The notes under the pieces are model-generated. The model was not told where the DNA came from. It made no database searches and saw only the letters and a program-made list of their open reading frames with translations. This document shows, piece by piece, positions 52,701 through 60,890 of a stretch of 64,000 nt of DNA (positions within the stretch are counted from its first letter, which is position 1; each line of letters opens with the position of its first letter). This DNA comes from Streptomyces sp. KL109B (GTDB lineage: Bacteria; Actinomycetota; Actinomycetes; Streptomycetales; Streptomycetaceae), in the NCBI RefSeq assembly GCF_030766935.1, contig NZ_JASERL010000007.1, forward strand, positions 372,001 through 436,000. Direction: 5' to 3'. The position numbers and the translations under genes are program-made.

Positions 52701-52841
52701 GCCTCCCAGTATGGGTACGAGGCGGTGGCCGGTGCTAGCCGGACACCCCGCGATCGTCGTCCGCCGCGACGGACACGACACGCGGCCGGCGGAGCCGAAA
52801 AGTCCGGCCACCGGGGTCCAGCCCGATCCGTCGGAAGGGCC

Positions 52842-53486
52842 CTAGCCGAGGATCTTGCGGTCGTACGCCACCGCGACCGCCGCGGCCCGGTCCTTCACGC
52901 CCAACTTGCCGTAGATGTGGGTGAGGTGGGTCTTGACCGTGGCCTCGCTGATGAACAGCTCGCGGGCGATCTCCTTGTTCGGCGTGCCGCGCGCGACCAG
53001 GACGAGGACCTCCCGCTCCCGCGCCGAGAGGGTCTCGCCGGTGTCGGGCGCGGGCGTGCGCACGGCCGTGACCAGGCGGGACGCCACCGCGGGCGAGAGG
53101 ACCGTGCGGCCTTCGGCGGCGGCGCGTACGGCCGTGAAGAGCTCCTCGCGCGGGGCGTCCTTGAGCAGGTAGCCGGTGGCCCCGGCCTCGATCGCGGGCA
53201 GCGTGTCCGAGTCCGTGTCGTACGTCGTGAGGACCAGGACGCGGGCCCGTACGCCGCGCCTGCCGAGCTCGCGGATCGCGTCGACGCCGCCGCCTCCCGG
53301 CATCCGCAGGTCCATGAGGACGACGTCGGGGTCGAGGGCGGCGGCGCGGGTGACGGCCTCCACGCCGTTCGCGGCCTCGCCGAGGACCGTGAATCCGGTG
53401 GCCGACTCGAACATGCCGCGCAGACCGTCCCGTACGACGGGGTGGTCGTCGACGATCAGCAGGCTGATGGCGGGATCACTGGTCAT
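52842..53486 (-). CDS. NarL/LuxR-family response regulator
   Basis: 214 residues. Receiver domain with the acidic pair in IVDDHP, phosphoacceptor Asp59 (LMDLRMPG) and the conserved Lys in YLLKDAP. The C-terminal LuxR-type helix-turn-helix is at about 150-205 (LSAREREVLVLVARGTPNKEIA). It lies at the end of the ABC-permease/kinase operon, and its start overlaps the kinase gene by 11 bp. Likely controls its own transporter genes or a drug response. Confidence 0.95.
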   Translation of the reverse strand: MTSDPAISLLIVDDHPVVRDGLRGMFESATGFTVLGEAANGVEAVTRAAALDPDVVLMDLRMPGGGGVDAIRELGRRGVRARVLVLTTYDTDSDTLPAIEAGATGYLLKDAPREELFTAVRAAAEGRTVLSPAVASRLVTAVRTPAPDTGETLSAREREVLVLVARGTPNKEIARELFISEATVKTHLTHIYGKLGVKDRAAAVAVAYDRKILG

Positions 53487-54846
53487 GGCGCACCAACGGT
53501 ACGTGAGCGGAGATCGCCGTGCCGCCGCCTTCCTCCGACTCGACGGTGACGCCGCCCGCGAGGCGCTCGGCGCGGGCCCGCATCCCGTCGAGGCCGAAGC
53601 CTCCGGTGCCGGAGCGGGCGCGGAGAGCGGTGGGGTCGAAGCCGCGGCCGTCGTCGCGCACGTCGAGGGTGACCTCGCCCGCCATGAAGGAGAGGGTGAC
53701 GCCGACGCGGGTGGCGGCGGCATGCCGCGCCGCGTTCGACAGGGCCTCCTCGGCGATGCGCAGCAGGCTGGCCTCGATCTCCTCGTGCAGCGGCTCGGCG
53801 GTGCCGGTGAGGGTGAAGTCGGCGCGGACGCCGGTGCGGGCCGACCAGGCGGCGACGGTCTTCTTCAGCGCCTCGGCGACCGTCGCGTCGTCGAGGGCGG
53901 CGGGCGCCAGGTTGTGCACGGAGCGGCGGGCCTCGCCGAGGCTGTGCCGGGCGAGGCCGGAGGCACGGTCGAGGTGTTCACGGGCGACCTCCAGGGTGGG
54001 CGCGTTCGCGACGACCTGGAGCTGGGCGATGATCCCGGTCAGGCCCTGGGCGATGGTGTCGTGGATCTCGGCGGCGAGCCGGCGCCGCTCGTCGGCGACG
54101 CCCGCTTCCCGTGCCTGGACGAGGAGTTGGGAGTGCAGCGCGGCGTTCTCGTCCATGGCCCGCTGGAGGGCGATGTTCGTCCGCTCCAGCTCCCGGATGG
54201 TGGCGGCCTGGGCGTGCGCGCGCTCGTCCTCCTTGATCTGGATGTGTGCCGTGGCGCCCACCAGGATCACGTTCACCGCGAGCAGGGCGCCGAACACCGC
54301 CCAGCCGGTCGTCCCGTCAGGCGGCAGCCCGCCCGACTGGGAGCCGGCCATGACGACGGCCGTGGCGAACAGACCCGTCCTGATCAGTCGGCGCGGCAGC
54401 ATCCGGTCGGCGTCGAAGTAGCCGGTGGCCGCGTAGAACGCGTAGAACGGGTTGATCACGGTGACGACGAAGGCGATCGCCCAGCGCACCCAGTAGAAGG
54501 CGAAGGCCCCGCCGGACCGCAGCGGGCGGCCGGTCCGCTCCCGCCAGGTCCACCACAGCTGAAGGACGAGCCCGGCCGCCGTGAGGCCTCCGAGGAGGAA
54601 CCACTGGGTGCGGTCCATGTCGAAGAGGCCCGCCGTACCGACGGACAGCAGGAAACCGACACCCAGCAGGACGTAGGGGCCGTAGACGTGGAACGGCCTC
54701 CAGCGGTCCTCGACCCTGACCGCTGCGGCCTCGACGGCGCCGCGGCCGCAGCCGCCGAACTCGCTGCCGACGCCGCTGTCGCCGTCGCCGTCGCTGTGGC
54801 TGGTCATCCCCTCAGTGTGCAGGGAGCCGTCGGTCGTCACCGTCAT
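53476..54846 (-). CDS. Sensor histidine kinase, HisKA_3 (NarX-like) type
   Basis: 456 residues. A Gly/Asp-rich cytoplasmic head of about 45 residues, membrane helices between about 55 and 200, a coiled coil, then the dimerisation helix with His262 in LAAEIHDTIAQGL, and a HATPase_c domain with GLDGMRARAERLAGGV near the end. It autophosphorylates and passes phosphate to the regulator encoded next. The start overlaps the permease stop (ATGA). Confidence 0.94.
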   Translation of the reverse strand: MTVTTDGSLHTEGMTSHSDGDGDSGVGSEFGGCGRGAVEAAAVRVEDRWRPFHVYGPYVLLGVGFLLSVGTAGLFDMDRTQWFLLGGLTAAGLVLQLWWTWRERTGRPLRSGGAFAFYWVRWAIAFVVTVINPFYAFYAATGYFDADRMLPRRLIRTGLFATAVVMAGSQSGGLPPDGTTGWAVFGALLAVNVILVGATAHIQIKEDERAHAQAATIRELERTNIALQRAMDENAALHSQLLVQAREAGVADERRRLAAEIHDTIAQGLTGIIAQLQVVANAPTLEVAREHLDRASGLARHSLGEARRSVHNLAPAALDDATVAEALKKTVAAWSARTGVRADFTLTGTAEPLHEEIEASLLRIAEEALSNAARHAAATRVGVTLSFMAGEVTLDVRDDGRGFDPTALRARSGTGGFGLDGMRARAERLAGGVTVESEEGGGTAISAHVPLVRHDQ

Positions 54847-55628
54847 TCCCAGCGGAACCAGCGCGCGGCAGCGCCGGTCAGGGCCACCGCCCAGACGGCG
54901 AGGACCAGCAGGTGCGACCAGGCCGGCCAGTCGCCCGCCGCCGCCTCGTTGAGGGACTGCGCGGCGGCGCCGAACGGGGTCAGTTCGACGATGTGGGCGA
55001 GCGTGTCCGGCATCGCCTGGACCGGGATCCAGACGCCCGCGCAGAACATCGCGGGGAAGAAGACGACCGAGCCGATCGCGTTGGAGACCTTCGTCGTACG
55101 GGCCCGGGAGGCGATCAGCGCGCCGAGGGCGAGGGAGACGACGACGGACAGGACGAGCGCGAGCAGATAGCCGGGGACCTGGCGCGGCAGCGTCACGTCG
55201 AAGGCGATCCGGCCGACGGCGAGACAGAGCGCGACCGAGACGAGGACGGCCGCGCCGTGGATGCCCATCTGCGCGCCGAGCACGGCCGTCGGCCGCACCG
55301 GCGTCGTCGACATGCGGCGCAGGATGCCGCGCTCGCGGTACCCGGTGATGATCGGCGGCATCGACTGGATACCGCCCGCGAGCATGCCGAGCAGCACGGT
55401 CACGGGAACGTACGCGTCGACGAGCCGGATCCCGCCGAGCCCGGCGTCGACCTCACGGAAGGAGGGGATCGAGCCGAGGATCACGAGCAGGACGACGGGG
55501 AACAGCAGGATCCCGACGACGCTGCCGGCCTCGCGCCGGAACAGCGTGAACTCGGCCTTGAGCACGGCCCGGTCGGTCCGGCCCGTGCGGTCGGCCCGCC
55601 CCGTGGGCGCGGTCGCTGTGGTGGTCAT
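54843..55628 (-). CDS. ABC-2 type permease (drug exporter)
   Basis: 261 residues with about six membrane helices. Motifs of the ABC2_membrane family: the loop GYRERGILRRMSTTPVRP and the later FFPAMFCAGVWIPV. Partners the ATPase gene just upstream (ATGA overlap), forming a DrrAB-like exporter. Such pairs are commonly associated with drug or lipid efflux, and the attached two-component system suggests induction by a compound that hits the envelope. Confidence 0.93.
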   Translation of the reverse strand: MTTTATAPTGRADRTGRTDRAVLKAEFTLFRREAGSVVGILLFPVVLLVILGSIPSFREVDAGLGGIRLVDAYVPVTVLLGMLAGGIQSMPPIITGYRERGILRRMSTTPVRPTAVLGAQMGIHGAAVLVSVALCLAVGRIAFDVTLPRQVPGYLLALVLSVVVSLALGALIASRARTTKVSNAIGSVVFFPAMFCAGVWIPVQAMPDTLAHIVELTPFGAAAQSLNEAAAGDWPAWSHLLVLAVWAVALTGAAARWFRWE

Positions 55629-56548
55629 GACTGTCCGACTCCCGTCAGGTCCAGGAAGGCGTCGTCCAACGTGGCGTCGGAGACCCGGAGTTGGTGCGCG
55701 GTGATGTGCCGGCGCGCGAGCAGTGTGAGGAGGGCGGTGACCGTGTCGTCGGTGCCGGTGAGGGTCACCCGGCCGTCCGGCTTGCGGTCGGTGGAGATGA
55801 GCGCGGGCAGCGCGGCGATGGCGTCCGCGTCCAGCGGCGCGGACGGCGTGAACGAGATGACCGTCGAACCGGCGGCCCGGCTGATCAGGCCCGCCGGGGT
55901 GTCGAGCGCGGCGACCCGGCCCTGGTCGATCACGGCGATCCGGTCGCAGAGCCGCTGCGCCTCCTCCATGAAGTGCGTGACGAGGAGGACGGTGACGCCG
56001 CCCGCACGGACCTCCTCGATCAGCTCCCAGGTGTCGCGGCGCGAGCGCGGGTCGAGCCCGGTGGTCAGCTCGTCGAGCACGACGACGCGCGGGTTGCCGA
56101 CGAGGGCGAGCGCGATGAACAGGCGCTGCTTCTGGCCGCCGCTGAGCTTCGCGAACCGGGTGGAGAGCTTGTCCGTGAGGCGCAGGCGCTCGGCGAGCGG
56201 CCGCCAGTCGAGCGGGTCCGGATAGAAGGCGGAGTACAGCTCCAGGGCCTCCCGAACGGTCAACTTCGGCTGGATCTCGCTCTCTTGGAGCTGGGCGCCG
56301 AGGACGCGGGTGAGCCGCTGGTGGTCGCGCACGGGATCGAGCCCCGCGACCCGCACCCGCCCCTCGTCGGCGGCGCGCAGCCCTTCGACGCACTCGACGG
56401 TGGTGGTCTTGCCCGCGCCGTTCGGCCCGAGGATCCCGAAGATCTCGCCCTCTCCGACGCTGAAGGACACCCCGTCGACGACGGCCCGCCCGGCGTACGC
56501 CTTGCGCAGCCCTGCGACCTCGATGAGCGGTGCTGTGGTGGTGGTCAT
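55625..56548 (-). CDS. ABC transporter ATP-binding protein (DrrA-like)
   Basis: 307 residues. Walker A GPNGAGKTTT, signature LSGGQKQRLFIALAL, Walker B VVVLDELTTGLD, H-loop LVTHFMEE, and the C-terminal DrrA-type extension. First gene of a four-gene operon (ATPase, permease, kinase, regulator) joined by start-stop overlaps. A large perfect hairpin (56656-56735) lies just upstream, shared with the divergent ABC exporter genes. Confidence 0.95.
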   Translation of the reverse strand: MTTTTAPLIEVAGLRKAYAGRAVVDGVSFSVGEGEIFGILGPNGAGKTTTVECVEGLRAADEGRVRVAGLDPVRDHQRLTRVLGAQLQESEIQPKLTVREALELYSAFYPDPLDWRPLAERLRLTDKLSTRFAKLSGGQKQRLFIALALVGNPRVVVLDELTTGLDPRSRRDTWELIEEVRAGGVTVLLVTHFMEEAQRLCDRIAVIDQGRVAALDTPAGLISRAAGSTVISFTPSAPLDADAIAALPALISTDRKPDGRVTLTGTDDTVTALLTLLARRHITAHQLRVSDATLDDAFLDLTGVGQS

Positions 56549-56655
56549 GGCATCAAGACTCGCGGTGCGGGCCGGGTCCGGGCATCAGTCATCGCGCTTG
56601 AGCACGCATCAGCCGATCGGTTGATGCGCGCTACGACTCCGGAACGGACCGGCCC

Positions 56656-56735
56656 GACCTCGGGTCCCCACCTCAGAAACATGTCGCACTTCCACGTGTA
56701 AGTGCGACATGTTTCTGAGGTGGGGACCCGAGGTC
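56656..56735. repeat. 80-bp structure with a perfect 36-bp inverted repeat in a divergent promoter region
   Basis: 56656-56691 and 56700-56735 are exact reverse complements over 36 bp, around the 8-bp centre CCACGTGT. Nothing else in the window approaches this symmetry at this length. It lies between two divergent ABC-transporter operons, 108 bp from the left start and 67 bp from the right. On each strand the arm contains ATGTTTCTGAGG. A cruciform, a double-operator site or a remnant of an inverted duplication are all possible. A terminator is unlikely, as no transcript should end here. Confidence 0.9.
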
Positions 56736-56801
56736 CGGCGATCCAGTGCCGGGCCGAAACTCGGTGGGCGTTGTCAGTGGCGAACCGTAGGCTCGCTCCT
56801 G

Positions 56802-58676
56802 ATGCCGACGACGACACGTGCCACCACAGAGACGACCGGTCAACTCTCCGCCGTGCGGACGCTGTTGCGGCTGTGGCCGTACGTGCGTCCGGTGCGCGCG
56901 CGGTGGGCGGGCGCGGCCGTCGTGGCGGTGCTCGCGTCGTGCCTGGCGCTGGTCTTCCCGCTGGTCCTGAAGTGGATCGTGGACGGTCCCGTGACCGAGC
57001 GGGATCCGGGCGGGGTGTGGCTCGGCGCCGGGGTGCTGCTGGCGCTCGGCATCGCGGAGGCGCTCCTCTTCGGCCTGCGCAGATGGCTCGTGGCGCGGCC
57101 CCTCGCGGGGGTGGAGGCCGCGCTGCGGGCCGACCTGTACCGGCATCTGCAGCGGCTCCCGGTCGCCTTCCACGACCGGTGGGCCTCGGGGCAGTTGCTG
57201 TCGCGCGGCACGACGGACCTGATGGTGCTGCGGATGTTCCTCGCCTTCCCGCTGACGTTCCTGTTCGTCAACGGCGTCACGATCCTGGCGGGCCTCACCG
57301 TCCTGATCGTCCAGGACTGGGGTCTCGGCCTCGTCCTCCTCGCGCCCGCCGTGCCGCTGATCGCGTTCTGCTACAAGTTCGAGGACGGGTACGCGAGGGC
57401 CTCGCGGCGCGCCCAGGACCAGGTCGGCGATCTGACGACGGTCGTCGAGGAGTCCGTGCTCGGCATCCGCGTCATCAAGGGCTTCGGCCGGCACCGCAGC
57501 CAGGCCCACGCCTTCCGCGACCTGGCCCGCAAGGTGCGCGGCACGGAACTGGTGAAGGCGCGCCTGCTCGCCGGCATCCTGACGGTGATCACCCTCCTCC
57601 CGGAGGTGGCACTCGGCGCGGCCCTGGTGATCGGCACGATCCAGGTCTCCGACGGCTCCCTCTCGGCCGGCACCCTCGTCGCCTTTCTCTCCACGGCGCT
57701 GGCGCTGCGCTGGCCCATCGAGTCCATCGGCTTCCTCCTCGCGATGAGCCAGGAAGCGGCAACGGCGACGCGCCGCTACTTCGAGGTGATGGACACGGAT
57801 GCGGAGACAAATCAAGCCCCTGCGGCGCTTGAGCAGGCATTTCAAGCCCCTGCGGCGATTGAGCAGCGGGGTCCGGGGCAGAGCCCCGAGTCCGCAACCA
57901 CACCGCCCGGAACCGCCGGAGGCATCCGGTTCGACGGCGTAGCCTTCCGCTACCCCGACGCCACCGAAGACTCCACCCCCACCCTCACCCACATCGACCT
58001 GCACATCCCCTCCGGCGAAACGATGGCCCTCGTCGGCGCGACCGGCAGCGGAAAGACCACCCTCACCGCACTCGTGCCCCGCCTCTACGACGTGACGGCG
58101 GGCCGCATCACACTCGACGGCCGCGACATCACCACGATGCCGCGCGCCGAACTGCGCGAACTCGTGTCCGTGGCGTTCGAGGAGCCCACCCTGTTCTCGG
58201 CCTCGGTCGCCGACAACGTACTGATGGGCGCCTCCGGCACCGCGAGCCCCGAAGAACTGGCACAGGCACTCGGCGTCGCGCAGGCCGAGTTCGTGGACCG
58301 GCTGCCCGACGGCGCCGACACGGAGGTCGGCGAGCAGGGCCTGAGCCTGTCCGGCGGCCAGCGCCAGCGCCTCGCGCTGGCCCGCTCCGTCGTCGGCACG
58401 CCCCGCTTCCTGATCCTGGACGACCCGCTGTCCGCGCTCGACGTACACACGGAGGCCGCCGTGGAGGCGGCACTGCGCCGGGTGCTCGCCGACAGCACGG
58501 CGCTCGTGGTCGCGCACCGGCCGTCGACGGTACTGCTGGCCGACCGGGTGGCGCTGCTGTCCGAGGGCCGGATCACGGCGGTGGGCACCCACCACGAACT
58601 GCTGCGCGCGAACGCCGAGTACAGACACCTGATGTCGGGCGAACACACCGGGGAAACGGAGACGGAGCGCGCATGA
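56802..58676 (+). CDS. ABC exporter half-transporter A (TMD-NBD, degenerate catalytic site)
   Basis: 624 residues from the ATG at 56802. ABC_membrane domain (six helices, about 20-325), then an NBD with Walker A GATGSGKTTL near 412, signature SLSGGQRQRLALA and Walker B FLILDDPLSALD, in which Asp replaces the catalytic Glu. Residues about 337-366 are encoded by two copies of the dispersed repeat (QAPAALEQ, QAPAAIEQRGPGQSPESA), an in-frame insertion in the TMD-NBD linker. The stop overlaps the next ABC gene (ATGA). Works with half B as a heterodimer. Confidence 0.94.
   Translation: MPTTTRATTETTGQLSAVRTLLRLWPYVRPVRARWAGAAVVAVLASCLALVFPLVLKWIVDGPVTERDPGGVWLGAGVLLALGIAEALLFGLRRWLVARPLAGVEAALRADLYRHLQRLPVAFHDRWASGQLLSRGTTDLMVLRMFLAFPLTFLFVNGVTILAGLTVLIVQDWGLGLVLLAPAVPLIAFCYKFEDGYARASRRAQDQVGDLTTVVEESVLGIRVIKGFGRHRSQAHAFRDLARKVRGTELVKARLLAGILTVITLLPEVALGAALVIGTIQVSDGSLSAGTLVAFLSTALALRWPIESIGFLLAMSQEAATATRRYFEVMDTDAETNQAPAALEQAFQAPAAIEQRGPGQSPESATTPPGTAGGIRFDGVAFRYPDATEDSTPTLTHIDLHIPSGETMALVGATGSGKTTLTALVPRLYDVTAGRITLDGRDITTMPRAELRELVSVAFEEPTLFSASVADNVLMGASGTASPEELAQALGVAQAEFVDRLPDGADTEVGEQGLSLSGGQRQRLALARSVVGTPRFLILDDPLSALDVHTEAAVEAALRRVLADSTALVVAHRPSTVLLADRVALLSEGRITAVGTHHELLRANAEYRHLMSGEHTGETETERA
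57812..57899 (+). repeat. Dispersed intergenic repeat, copy C, inside an ABC exporter coding region
   Basis: Two direct partial copies of the repeat lie one behind the other (57812-57836 and 57842-57899), same orientation. The second continues into the GGGGTCCGGGGCAGAGCCCC core. Both are open in the frame of the ABC protein and lengthen the linker between membrane and ATPase domains. Confidence 0.9.
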
Positions 58677-60547
58677 CGACGACCGCGAAGCCGAACGCCA
58701 CGACCGGCACCCCAGAAGACGACGACGTCCGCACCCCCTCCCCCGGTGGCCCCGGCGACCCCTTCGACCAGGACGACCTGCCGACCCCCAAGGGCGCGAC
58801 CGGCACCCTCCTGCGCTCCCTCCTGTCGCCCCACCGCCGCACCGTCGCCCTCACGGTCCTCGCCCTCCTCCTGCAACAGGCCGCCGTGCAGTCCGGCCCG
58901 CTGATCGTCGCGTACGCCATCGACAGCGCGGTCCCCGCGTTCCGGGCGGACGACTACGGGCCGTTGGTCGCGGTCGGCGCGGGCTTCCTGCTGTGCGCGG
59001 TCGGCTCGGCGGCGTTCGTGTACGCGTACATCCGGTACTCGGCCCGCGTCAGCCAGAACGTGCTCGTCGATCTGCGCGGCCGCATCTTCCGGCACGCGCA
59101 GGCGCTGAGCGTGGACTTCCACGACCGGTACACATCGGGCCGGGTCATCTCCCGCGCCACGACGGACGTCGAGGCGCTGCGCGAACTGCTCAGCGAGGGC
59201 CTCCAGGAACTGGTGAACGTCATCGTGGGCTCGCTCTACATCACGGCGATGCTGCTCTGGCTGGACCTCGGCATCGGCGCGGTCGCGGCCCTGTCCTTCG
59301 GGCCGCTGTACATCCTGATCCGGCTGTACCGGCAGCGCGCGGCCCGCGCCTACGCGGAGCGGTCCTCGGCGATCGCCGCGGTCATCGTGAAGTTCGTCGA
59401 GACCATGAACGGCATCCGCCCCGTGCGCGCCTTCCGCCGCGAGCGCGCGAACGACGAGCACTTCGCGCGCCTCAACCACCGGCACGAGCGCTCCAACGGT
59501 ACGGCGATGCTGGAGATGGCGCGTTACGTCGTCGGCTCCCGGCTCCTCGCGAACACGGCGGTGGCGGGCATGGTGCTGTGGGGCGCGTACCGGGTCGCGG
59601 GCGGCACGCTGGAACTCGGTGTGCTGGCGGCGGCGGTGCTCTACATCCGCCGCCTGTACGACCCGATCGACCGCCTGGCGATGTTCCTCAACGCGTATGA
59701 AAGCGCGGCCGCGTCCCTGAAGAAGATCGCGGGCCTTCTCACCCAGTCCCCCTCGGTACCAGAACCGGCCACTCCGCGCCCGCTCCCGGCCCGCGACCCC
59801 GAACAGCCGGGCCGCGAGGTCGAGTTCCGCGCGGTCTCCTTCGGCTACCGCACGGGCGGCGAGGTCCTCCCCCGCTTCGATCTGACGCTGCCGGCCGGGC
59901 AGACGGTGGCGGTCGTCGGCTCCACGGGAGCCGGAAAGTCCACGCTGGCGAAGCTCCTGGCCCGTTTCTACGATCCCTCGCACGGCCAGGTCCTCCTCGA
60001 CGGCGTCGACCTGCGCGACCTGTCGAACGCGGACCTGCGGCGCGGGGTCGTCATGGTCACCCAGGAGGCCTTCCTCTTCTCCGGGACCGTCGCCGAGAAC
60101 ATCGCGATCGGCCGTCCCGAAGCGAGCCGCGAGGAGATCGAGCAGGCCGCGAAGGCGATCGGCGCGCACGACTTCATCGCGGCGCTCCCGGACGGCTACG
60201 ACACGGACGTCCGCAAGCGCGGCGGGCGCATCTCCGCAGGCCAGCGTCAACTGGTCGCCTTCGCGCGCGCCCTCCTCGCCGACCCCGCGGTCCTCGTCCT
60301 CGACGAGGCGACCAGTTCCCTCGACATTCCCGGTGAGCGCGCCGTCCAGCGCGCGATGCGCACGGTGCTGCACGGCCGCACGGCGGTCGTGATCGCCCAC
60401 CGTCTCTCCACGGTGGAGATCGCGGACCGCGTCCTGGTGATGGCCTCCGGCCAGGTCACCGAGGACGGCCCCCCATCCGAACTCACCTCCGGCACGGGCA
60501 CGTTCGCCACCCTCCACCGCACCTGGCGCAACAGCCTCACGACCTAA
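58673..60547 (+). CDS. ABC exporter half-transporter B (TMD-NBD, canonical site)
   Basis: 624 residues. A 45-residue acidic head, six-helix ABC_membrane domain (about 45-335), NBD with Walker A GSTGAGKST near 420, signature RISAGQRQLVAFA, Walker B VLVLDEATSSLD with the catalytic Glu, and H-loop VIAHRLSTVE. With half A it would form an asymmetric exporter like TmrAB or BmrCD, with one working and one weakened ATP site. Substrate unknown; drugs or peptides are typical. Confidence 0.95.
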   Translation: MTTTAKPNATTGTPEDDDVRTPSPGGPGDPFDQDDLPTPKGATGTLLRSLLSPHRRTVALTVLALLLQQAAVQSGPLIVAYAIDSAVPAFRADDYGPLVAVGAGFLLCAVGSAAFVYAYIRYSARVSQNVLVDLRGRIFRHAQALSVDFHDRYTSGRVISRATTDVEALRELLSEGLQELVNVIVGSLYITAMLLWLDLGIGAVAALSFGPLYILIRLYRQRAARAYAERSSAIAAVIVKFVETMNGIRPVRAFRRERANDEHFARLNHRHERSNGTAMLEMARYVVGSRLLANTAVAGMVLWGAYRVAGGTLELGVLAAAVLYIRRLYDPIDRLAMFLNAYESAAASLKKIAGLLTQSPSVPEPATPRPLPARDPEQPGREVEFRAVSFGYRTGGEVLPRFDLTLPAGQTVAVVGSTGAGKSTLAKLLARFYDPSHGQVLLDGVDLRDLSNADLRRGVVMVTQEAFLFSGTVAENIAIGRPEASREEIEQAAKAIGAHDFIAALPDGYDTDVRKRGGRISAGQRQLVAFARALLADPAVLVLDEATSSLDIPGERAVQRAMRTVLHGRTAVVIAHRLSTVEIADRVLVMASGQVTEDGPPSELTSGTGTFATLHRTWRNSLTT

Positions 60548-60549
60548 CC

Positions 60550-60690
60550 CCCGGGGCTCACTCGCCGGCGGGGCTTGATTGACCTCGCGTCTCGCTCGTC
60601 TGCGGGGGCTTCCTGGGGGCCGGTTCGGCAAATCAAGCCCCTGCGGCGATTGAGCAGCGGGGTCCGGGGCGGAGCCCCGGGGGCGCAACC
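60550..60690. repeat. Dispersed intergenic repeat, copies D and E facing each other
   Basis: 60550-60579 carries the repeat in reverse orientation, and 60632-60690 carries it forward with its GGGGTCCGGGGCGGAGCCCC core. The two face each other across about 50 bp and could fold into one large stem, directly after the ABC exporter stop at 60547. The rest of the 343-bp stretch (60691-60890) holds the promoter region of the first metalloprotease gene. Confidence 0.8.
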
Positions 60691-60733
60691 ACGTCACCGG
60701 GAAACGAACGACGCGCACCGGACAACGAACCAT

Positions 60734-60747
60734 TTCCGGCCAACCTG
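60734..60747 (+). promoter_or_regulatory. Motif TTCCGGCCAACCTG shared with the second metalloprotease gene
   Basis: Matches 63087-63100 (TTCCGGTCAACCTG) in 13 of 14 positions, and the bases just upstream are also alike (ACGAACCATTTCCGG versus ACGAATTCCGG). It lies 143 bp before the first metalloprotease start, next to a TTGACG that may be a -35 element. Probably a shared activator or repressor site. Confidence 0.55.
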
Positions 60748-60890
60748 TTGACGAGCCCCTGACACACGGCACCCCGTGGTGCCACTCTCCTTCCGCACCT
60801 CCCGCACTGCGCATTGCCCGGACGGCCACCCGCCGCCCGTACCCCACTGGCCGCACACCCAATTCGCGGCCACGCAGAAGGAGTTCCGCG

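Noticed and set aside
56656..56735. Reading the large hairpin as a transcription terminator
   Set aside because: Both flanking genes are transcribed away from it, so no transcript should need to end there.
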